Below are positions 55,451 to 64,000 of a DNA stretch of 64,000 bases, piece by piece. The stretch spans positions 163,860,130-163,924,129 of the forward strand of contig CM068824.1 in assembly GCA_028554795.2 (NCBI GenBank), read 5' to 3'. The notes below the pieces were generated by a model. That model worked only from the letters and a program-made list of their open reading frames with translations. It was not told the origin of the DNA and did no database searches. Numbering within the stretch: position 1 is the first letter of the stretch; each line of letters begins with the position of its first letter. The position numbers were made by a program, and so were the translations under genes. This DNA comes from Sinohyriopsis cumingii. Taxonomy: Eukaryota > Mollusca > Bivalvia > Unionida > Unionidae.

Positions 55451-55875
55451 GTATAACTTTGAGATAGATTGCAATGCATATTTCAATAATTCTTTTTGCA
55501 ATTTTGGAAGACAGTATTGGTGTCAAATTGTTTTGAGTATATGTTGAATTTTGTTATATATGTTTGCGTTTTTTATCGTGTTTTATCTTAACTTGTTTAT
55601 TCTTTGAGTTATTGCTTAGTATGCGACCGTCGCTGTTTCATAGCTTGGTGATTTAGTATAGCTTCGTAGTTTAAAGCAGGCTTTTCTTTTTTAATTGTTT
55701 ATGGTCGACTGCCGTGGGTTGGCTAGCTTGCAAACTTTTTAAAATAATATTTCTTTACAGTTGTTTTAGTAAATTATGTTTCTCCTACATCATTTATAGG
55801 ATCACATAAATGTGAGGAATATAAGTCAGACTAGTTCCCGAATCCAGCCCTCCCAAGGATGAAAAGTGTCTTTCT
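55451..55875. other. Non-coding spacer
   Basis: T-rich sequence. Nothing was recognised. Confidence 0.5.
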
Positions 55876-58800
55876 ATCAAATATACAAAGGGAAATAAAT
55901 CTTGCCCATTATCTCTCCTTGCCGCCTACAGATGGAGCTAGTTTACGCTGAGCAGAACATCATGTAACGGGATGCTCGCATAGTGGGAGGATGCGAGTGT
56001 ACTAAATAAATGTGATCGGGTAGGTATTCTAGGAAAAACAGAATTTGCTAAATAAATTTGCTTTATCCATCGAATACCTTCCCCAATCACATTAACGTTA
56101 GGAGAATAGGTACCACGCGAAGGGAATGTTGAGCATCCGACCTATACTTCAGGTAACCTACAATGGGACAAAACTGGATTCCCCATAAAAGGGTTAACTC
56201 AATTTCCTAACTAACAGCAGCACATCCGTACACGACGTTGTTCACATCTGGAAGAAGAAATAATGAGATTCTCTTACCACCTACAATTTTAGGGTGAATC
56301 CAGCGAAAGCTGCATAGGGTGCTCGTCCGGAGGTCGTGCTGATGTCAATTGGGTCTGGGTTGCTGATCGTACGACTGAGACTGGGCTTACCAGATCCAGT
56401 GTGTGCCATTATGGAGTCAAGACTCGAAGATGAAATCTCGAAAATGTTGACTGTTCTTGCCAACTGACTGCCTCGACGATATACTGGATACAGACATCAT
56501 GGTCAAAGGCAAGGATCTCAGAGATTGCTCTTATTTCGAGATCAGAGATCTTCATGAGGCAACTCTGTTCAGGCGATATGTCAGAGTATAACGTATGCAT
56601 TTTCCACGTAGTCCACAATAAAAGGAACAGAGAAAATAAGTACTCCTTCCCATGTTTAAGTGAGAGAAAGATGCCTCTTCGAGCTATACGAATTGGCTCA
56701 GTCCGTTTAAGATAAAGTCTGAGCACACGCACCGTGCCCTGCCTTCAAGTCGTCATGGGATGTGTCAACACAGGAGAGAAGACGTATGATGAATTCTGAT
56801 TACCCAATGATGAAAACATGTTCTTAACAACGAAACTGGGTTGCGTCATAAAATGAAGTTAGACTGGGTCAACAGAGAGGGCAATTGATTCACTGATTGT
56901 GCATCCCGAAGCTAACTCTATCAGAAACAGGATTTGTTTAAAAGGAACTACAAGGAGGTCATGGCTAAAGGCTTGAACTTCATCTACGACATTTGTTAGT
57001 GGAGATCCGTGCCATTCGGCCCCACTGGCCATTGACTGTAAAAATCCTGTAACAGATGGAGTGCTCAGAGGCATCTACGTCTGTACACACGGTCACATGC
57101 GGGTGCGGGTTTTCCAGAGGTATTCCTGTCGTGAGGCAAACTTAGTTGCCTCACTGGTCCAGGAATGATATTATCTCACTTGTTACACTGATCCTGTAGT
57201 CGAGCGGCATGGATGAGGGGCGCCACTGAGATAGCAAGGTCATCTGCAAAGGGTGCATAAAAAGGCAGTCTAGCGTGATAATACCAGCTGTTGCAAAAAC
57301 AGTCGAAGTTTTTTAAAAAAAAACTCCCTGCATGTGATCCATTTTGAGTTGGAAATGGATTATGTGAATACCAAGATGGGAAGATGTACCAGGTTATAGT
57401 GGGTAAGATAATCCATACCCAGATGGATGAACTGATGAAATGAATAAAGATGGATAAGTTCCCGGGTCTCTTGATACAAAAATGTATCTTTTACCAAGCC
57501 TGACGGCACTCCCGTCAGGAATGGAGAGGACATAAGGGGATAGGGTTGTCAAAGCGAGAATCGAAGCCCCTCTGAGAGAATTTGGATTTTGCTTGGCAGA
57601 AAGAGACTGATCCAATGCTGTTTGAAAACATGAACGAGTTGGGGGCCTATAGGTCTATTGTTTGTGGGTCACAAGTCAACATCTAGAGAACGGAGACATG
57701 AGGGCAGATAAACTTGTTTCCTATTCCCATTTATACGATTGCCTCCGAAAATGATACTCAGATTGTCTTCATGCATAATATTGGGATTGCTGATGGATGT
57801 AGGTTGATCAACGAATGATCCCATATCTCACTGACTCTGGTCATCATGTCACTGAAGGTGAATCAGAGATGATACACAAGGCAATTGGTTGCTGCATTGA
57901 GAGATGGAGGAGTAGTTCTTGGGCAAGTTTCATATGTTAAAAAAAAAACTGCAGAGGCGATTCGAATGGATGTTCACATTATTAGAGCAGGATATGCATT
58001 GCCGGCCTTGTCTGCCTGCGTGAGAAATCTCCAGAGACGCCAAGTTCAACAACAAACATTTAGCCACTATATTGTGAATGAGCTTCAAAGTATAGAAGTA
58101 TAGAAGTAGGTGAAGTCAGATTTTGGTTGCAGCGTAGTTCTTGTCTAATTCAGGGAGATCTGTGACAAAGACATCATTATGGGTCTTATACAAGCAATAC
58201 TGCAATGAACGCCAGACACTGATTGTCAAGAAAAGTCTTTGGAATTGCTTTGGTCACACGTCTTTTGACAGATAGACTCTTGACAAATTCCTAATTTTTT
58301 CCCAACTTTGGGGAAGACAGAAAGGAGAGATTACTTCCTCTTTGACATAAAACAACTGTGTCCTTGACCCTTGTATGTCAGTGTAGAAGAGGAATTGGAA
58401 ATTCTGAGTTTGACAACATCCCATTGATTCTACTCAGTCTATGGTGGGATTTGAGGATAAACTATCAAGTTTATCTCCACATTCATTGTGTGGGTCATCC
58501 AGGTCAAGATCAGGATTGGTATCCAAATAAAACATTCCCAGAGGCATAGACAAAGCATAGCTGTTGTCTCTAATACTGTTACTGTACCATCCAATGGCTA
58601 GCAGTATCCACATGATGTAGTCATCGAAATGGTATGGACAGCTTGTAAAAAAAAAAAAAAGAGTCAGCACGTTTATTGTGCGTATGGTTGAACTTCCAGA
58701 GTAATGGTAATGTTAAGAAGACGGTGGACAGATCTACCAATAAGATCCCTAATCAATTCCACGACTCAGCCTAACAAGGCATAGGACGATATGTAATAGA

Positions 58801-60000
58801 AGTCGTACAGTGACTTAACTGAATATTTCCATGGCTAGATGGTACAGTTGGAAATCAGTATGACATGAAAACCAAGAAGCGGCAAAACATTATGGATTGA
58901 GAGCCAGACGGTATGGTTGGCAGTTGAAACATCATTAGAACTGAGGTGCGGCTCATTCCAGTCATTTATATACCCCATGCACCCAGATATACAGGCTCAA
59001 AGGCCATGCTCAGACAAATGTGTGTGTGTCGGGGGTGGGGGGGTGGGCTATGCCACCTGGAATGCCTACATTGTGTGGAAAGTCCCCAAAATAGACAAAC
59101 TTCCCGCAATAAACAGAGTTAAATGGAAGGGCATATAAATGGACAATCAATTTATAAACCCCATTAGCCCATATTTTCAGACTCAACAGTCACACTCGGG
59201 CATATGGTGAGACTTATGCTTACTGGGCTGCATAGAGTTGGGTGGAAACTTCTCCAGAGAATCAAAATTCTCCATAGGTAGCAGTGTCCCCGACAAGACT
59301 GACCAGAAACTTCAGTATTCTCTGTGCATTGGTTTTGTATATTCAAAACATCTCTTCCTCCTTTGATTTCCAAGGTCACTCCTTGTATTTTGCAGTTTTC
59401 CTTAGAACTGTCAAGTATGTATTCTCTGCACATTCTGCTTGCAGCCAACAACATACACTTTGTATATGCGGCATATGAGTTGTGAGATTTCTTGCTAGCT
59501 TGAATTCATGTATTAAGCAAATTTTGTCATTTCAGAAACCGTTGCTTCCGAAATGACAATGTAAGAAAGAGAAAGGAAAATAAAGAAATGCATAATTAAA
59601 TGCCTTCAAAATGTTAGTGACACCTGCTATACCAGAGTTGATAAAAAAAAATATAAAGCACAAACATGAACTTAAACGCGTGTTGATACAATGTAGCTCT
59701 ATAGAACCATGCGGCCAGAGAACGCAGAAACTAAGCCCATATAAGTGAACAAAATTCACATAGTTATGTTCACAATTATTAAAATAATGCATACAACCTG
59801 TAAAATAATCCATAATACAAAATCCTCAATGAATGAAATGAAAATAGCACAAATATCCACTTGATTTTGTGAGGCTTAGTGTACAGTGTGCTAACTGATC
59901 AGATGCAGAAGCTTAAACTAGTGCCACCTGTGGGGGCAAGGGGAGTTAATGGGCAAGAGCTATTGCCTTTTGTCCATATATTATAGACTAAGACAGGTTT
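55876..60000. other. Unassigned stretch framed by inverted repeats
   Basis: TCTTGCCCATTATCTCTCCT and CTAGTTTA at about 55,903-55,946 recur in inverse orientation at about 59,916-59,961. A second pair (CCAATCACATTAACGT at 56,091-56,106 and its complement near 60,040-60,055) lies just beyond. Base composition inside 56.2-59.5 kb is less AT-rich than around it. Frames up to 107 codons on the minus strand (56,281-57,074) and 72 on the plus (57,885) carry no motif I recognise. It could be an unknown element or chance placement of dispersed repeats. Confidence 0.35.
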
Positions 60001-61350
60001 TCGTCTCTGGATTTGGGAAGTAGGTGGGCTTATATTACTACGTTAATGTGATTGGGGAAAGTTTTTGAAGGAGAAAGAAAGATTTAGAAAATAAATTATT
60101 GATACTGGATCTTCATTTGGCTTTTCTCATACGCTTTTTCTTTTCTTGTTAACTATTACACTGCAGATGTGTCAGAACTTTGGATTCAAGTGGGAAATTT
60201 TTTAAAGCATGTTCTGGCCAAGCAAATATTTTTCTTTTAGAGAAGGTGAGTGTAGGGTACTGATTCTAAAACAAAATATATTTGATGTTGGGAAGCAGAG
60301 TGTTGATTCTGAAAATAAAATAAAATCTATGGCTATTGGGAATATATTCGTAATTGCCAGAAACATTATATAACTGCTACACAGACAGATCAAAACACAT
60401 CATATCCTGACTTCAAGTAATTTCTTAGGACTCTATGGTCACAAATTTAGGTAACAGAAAAGAAGCTAAACTAACAAGTCTTAACAGACAATTTTATTAT
60501 TAAAGTAATTTGTTAAAAAATGTGAGAGGAACTTACAGTAATGAAGTGAATCCAAATTAGTCATTATAAAGGCATATGAAAGTCCTTAACAAATGAAAAG
60601 TCCCTTCTAATTTTCAATAACAGCAAAGAATTGGTCCTCCAAGAACTGTGACATTGTCCAGATGGCATTGTCTAGAATTCTTTGAATAATTTATAACAGT
60701 TCCAGAATAATTAGAGTCCAAATAATAAGCACTTTTTTAATCACCATTGAACAGTCTAAACAGATGTTTTACCTCTCAAAAAATATCTAAGTACAACATG
60801 CAACTCGTTTGCAGACTTTCATCAGGAAATAGAAAGTGTGAATGACTCCAGAAATCGGAATGCAAATGATTGCTTAAGTTTCTCCTTATATACACCATAT
60901 ATACACAGCCAAATTATATACACAATTTATAACAAAAGATATTCTATACAGTTTACAACCATGAATAACATTTATGAAAATAAAATAAAATCATATACCA
61001 GTAGTTACAGAAAATATAGATATACATTAGAAATTAATGTTAGAAAAATGCCTTTTGTTAAAATTTAAGTTGATATGTTTCTTCTTTTCTTCAAACTTAT
61101 GATAGAAATAACAACAAAAAAAATGATTCATTTACTGAACCAAAAGGTCTGAAAAAAAAACAAACATTTTTTGTGGGTGTTTTATGGCACAGTAACACAA
61201 ATAGCTTACATAGGGTTGAAACATCTGAAGTAAAGTGCCTTGCCCGCCTTGGTAGCCAACCTTTGACCCCAAAATCAGTACGTTTCCATAATACCCAAGT
61301 ACAAATCATCCACAAAGTTTGACCATGGAGCTTACTCTACAACAAAGGTT
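60001..61350. other. Intergenic, no gene recognised
   Basis: AT-rich. A small frame at 60,838-61,068 has no recognised motif. Poly-A and poly-C tracts only. Confidence 0.5.
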
Positions 61351-61359
61351 ATGGTGCAA

Positions 61360-61920
61360 AACTCACTTATCTCTAAGTCACAAAGACCTTGACCTTTTGA
61401 CCCAAAATCAATAACTAGTGAATACATGACACAAACTTATTCAAGAACTAAAGTTACTATAAAACCATATTTGTTCACTCAGTCACTCTTATGTTTGATC
61501 TCGAATTCAATAGGCATCTTTCTTACCCAAAGTGCGAGCCATCCAGTTACTTTAGTAGAGGTACATGGTCAAGAACTGACATTTTTAATTAATAACAATA
61601 ATTCATATTTCAGACAGTTGTTTTGACCTTGACAATGAAATCAATAGACTTCTTCCTTACTCCAAGTACACGCCATCCATTAAGTTTTTTCCAGGTCTGT
61701 GAAGTAGAATTAAAATTGTTTGTGCGGAAACCATTTTATTTTGTCACAGTGACCACAACCTTTGACCTTCTATCCCAAAATCAAGAGGCTTCTTCTTTCC
61801 TCAAAACGCAAGCCACCAATAAACTTTAGTTCAGATTTGTGATGTTGTTTTATAAAAGTCATTTTGTTTCTTTCAGTCACAGTAACATCAAGTTTTGGTC
61901 CTGTAAGTGCAATAACAATA
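61360..61920. repeat. ~125-bp diverged repeats containing a GACCTTTGACC motif
   Basis: About five diverged units with GACCTTGACCTTTTGACCCA-like starts, AAAATCAATAGGCTTCTTCC-like middles and AAGCCATCCA-like ends. The unit resembles a dispersed repeat common in mollusc DNA, by memory only. Confidence 0.65.
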
Positions 61921-62450
61921 GGCTTCTCCCTTACCCTTAGTGTAAGCCATCCACAATATCAATAGGCTTCTCCCTTACCTTAAGTGAAAGCCATCCACAA
62001 TATCAATAGGCTTCTCCCTTACCCTTAGTGTAAGCCATCCACAATATCAATAGGCTTCTCCCTTACCTTAAGTGTAAGCCATCTGCAATATCAATAGGCT
62101 TCTCCCTTACCCTAAGTGTAAGCCATCCGCAATATCAATAGGCTTCTCCCTTACCCTAAGTGTAAGCCATCCACAATATCAATAGGCTTCTCCCTTACCC
62201 TAAGTGTAAGCCATCTGCAATATCAATAGGCTTCTCCCTTACCCTAAGTGTAAGCCATCCACAATATCAATAGGCTTCTCCCTTACCCTAAGTGAAAGCC
62301 ATCCACAATATCAATAGGCTTCTCCCTTACCCTAAGTGTAAGCCATCCGCAATATCAATAGGCTTCTCCCTTACCCTAAGTGTAAGCCATCCGCAATATC
62401 AATAGGCTTCTCCCTTACCCTAAGAGTAAGCCATCCACAAAGTTTAGTAA
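61921..62450. repeat. 43-bp minisatellite derived from the ~125-bp repeat
   Basis: About 12 nearly identical units of CAATAGGCTTCTCCCTTACC, CTAAGTGTAAGCC, ATCCACAATAT. Each unit is the middle portion of the larger neighbouring repeat, so it arose by local amplification within one copy. Confidence 0.92.
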
Positions 62451-63254
62451 AAAGAAAGATGGCATAAAATTGAAATTAATTCAGGGAAATGAAAATGTAA
62501 GCAGATAGAAAGATAAACGGTCAGTCAGACAGACAGAGAGACATAATATAAGGTCTGTCTGTTTGTGCCCATGTATAAACTGCTCTATTCTTGTTACACC
62601 TCCCCTGGTCACATGCACACTGTAAACCTTGTTAAGGTCATCAACAAGGCAGATGAGACCAAATGATTGTCTGCTTCAAAAACATGTCTACATACATATT
62701 CTACTGTGGAGAAAGACAACACTGTAATTAATTTAAATTTGTTTATTTACAGCAAATGTATACAGACTTGATTAAGCAAGCATATGAACAAGTAGAAAAT
62801 ATATTGTGCATAGTTAGGTCTTAATGCATAAAATTATATGGATATAAAAAATATGCCAAATCCCGACTTAACGAGTAACTCCAAATCTTAAAATAATTAG
62901 AAATGCTTCCAATCCCAACATAATCACAAATAACACTGATTTAATGGAATTGAAAATAATCAAACTGATTAATGTACATAAGGAACTGACTAAAGATGAT
63001 TAGAATATTCCATAAATCATTGTAATGATCAAAAGTTAATAAGAGGCCAAAGTGTCAGTGGACATCTGCTGGGGAGGGACAGTTGTATATCACTTTGATT
63101 TTGGTTCCACTCCCCCAGAAAATGTTATATGGATGCCTATGAAAGCTGGCTTACAACTGTTTACTGATAAGCCCGTGCTTATTTTCAAACTCTGTTAACA
63201 ATGATAATGCAGTTGAAATTTTTAAAAAATCTTACATCAGTTGTTTTTTTCAGT
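62451..63254. other. Non-coding, ending in a splice acceptor
   Basis: A (CAGA)-type tract lies at 62,522-62,545. The last bases, TTGTTTTTTTCAG, form a strong acceptor for the exon that follows. Confidence 0.5.
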
Positions 63255-63677
63255 GATGATACTCACAACTGCAGTGGATTAAAATTATTTTGTAAACTTT
63301 TGAAACGTTTTGGCACAAAGTTCCTCACTATCAAGCAAGTTTATCCAGCAGGTTTGATGAATTTATTTAATGGTAGCTATGATGGCAGATTTGCATCATT
63401 TGTACAAAAACTTAAAACACCTATTTATCATGATGCTTTCTGTAAAACTGTATTTGAATATGGTCAAGAAGTTGATACTAACATGTCATACTTTTCTCTT
63501 TTTAATACTGACAAACATGGCACATGCAAACGTAAATCGACACTTTTGTACAGCCCTGATGCCAGAATGCTGTTGTCAAATAAGGACCAAATTAGACAGG
63601 TGATTGTTAAGAATAAGTCATCCAAGGTTTTGTTATCATCAAAACTAGTCATCATCACTGATGGCAGATTGTCATAA
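63255..63677 (+). CDS. Candidate terminal exon of an unknown gene
   Basis: It follows a strong acceptor (GTTTTTTTCAG) and stays open for about 140 codons to a TAA at 63,675. The sequence looks natural: DDTHNCSGLKLFCKLLKRFG, QVYPAGLMNLFNGSYDGRF, YHDAFCKTVFEYGQE and VLLSSKLVIITDG. Cys and aromatic spacing is irregular. There is no signal peptide or clear membrane segment in the exon. I do not recognise the family. It may be the last exon of a gene whose other exons lie in the unassigned 55-63 kb region or in an unseen intron. The minisatellite that follows starts right after the stop. Confidence 0.5.
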   Translation, partial: DDTHNCSGLKLFCKLLKRFGTKFLTIKQVYPAGLMNLFNGSYDGRFASFVQKLKTPIYHDAFCKTVFEYGQEVDTNMSYFSLFNTDKHGTCKRKSTLLYSPDARMLLSNKDQIRQVIVKNKSSKVLLSSKLVIITDGRLS

Positions 63678-63679
63678 AT

Positions 63680-64000
63680 CTGTACAAAGTCATAAATCTG
63701 TATACAAACTCATATCTGTACAAAGTCATAAATCTGTATACAGTCATAAATCTGTATACAAAGTGATAATTCTATACAAAGTCATAAATCTGTATACAAA
63801 GTCATAAATCTGAATACAGTCATAAATCTGTATACAAAGTCATAAATCTGTATACAAAATCATAAATCTGTACAGAGTCATAAATCTGTATACAAAGTCA
63901 TAAATCTGTATACAAAGTCATATCTGTACAGTCATAAATCTGTATAAAGTCGTAAATCTGTATACAAAGTCATATATCTGTACAAAGTCATAAATATGTA
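63680..64000. repeat. ~20-bp minisatellite running off the window
   Basis: At least 15 units of AAAGTCATAAATCTGTATAC with variable ends, starting at the stop codon of the preceding exon and continuing to the last base. Confidence 0.95.

Overview
This is eukaryotic nuclear DNA, AT-rich and repeat-dense, with GT-AG introns, poly(A) signals, tRNA-derived SINEs, LINE, Gypsy and Polinton relics and many minisatellites. The SINE types and repeat style suggest a mollusc, probably a bivalve. That is an inference from general familiarity, not a database result. There are no bacterial operons, rRNA genes or CRISPR arrays. || Host gene: eight in-phase exons between 3,212 and 36,725 on the + strand encode a phytanoyl-CoA dioxygenase (PhyH) family protein, an Fe(II)/2-oxoglutarate oxygenase. 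The exons add up to 984 nt (327 codons plus stop) with no frame break. The N-terminal exon or exons were not found. Intron 2 (20.2 kb) holds a 15.2-kb Polinton/Maverick (4,497-19,743) and a 3-kb 23-bp satellite. Later introns hold minisatellites, SINEs and a LINE. || Polinton-1 has inverted terminal repeats of about 480 bp with 5'-AG ends and a perfect 6-bp target duplication (GACACA). It carries broken remnants of a zinc-knuckle protein, protein-primed DNA polymerase B, a BIR-domain protein, packaging ATPase, small basic and membrane proteins, penton-like and major capsid proteins, an adenain-type protease and small coiled-coil proteins. No integrase was recognised. Stops and frameshifts make it an inactive fossil. 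|| From 40.2 to 44 kb lie the truncated left end of a second, related Polinton and a ~150-bp repeat array. The array is interrupted by a complete 2,400-bp DNA transposon (40,961-43,360) with CACTGG termini, a 3-bp TAT duplication and one intact 562-codon ORF. || From 46.3 to 54 kb lie a Crypton-like tyrosine recombinase relic and a second, different Polinton/adintovirus-like relic. The polymerase B of that relic is split between the two strands as if by a 5-kb inversion, and the region also holds a doubled HNH-endonuclease gene and a phospholipase A2-like domain. || From 54 to 64 kb there is mostly unassigned intergenic or repeat DNA, a stretch framed by inverted repeats, a nested 43-bp minisatellite, and one good candidate exon of unknown function at 63,255-63,677. 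|| The strongest findings are the intact CACTG transposon, a minisatellite apparently made from the end of PhyH exon 6 with its 5' splice site, the BIR gene inside the Polinton, and the polymerase split by inversion.
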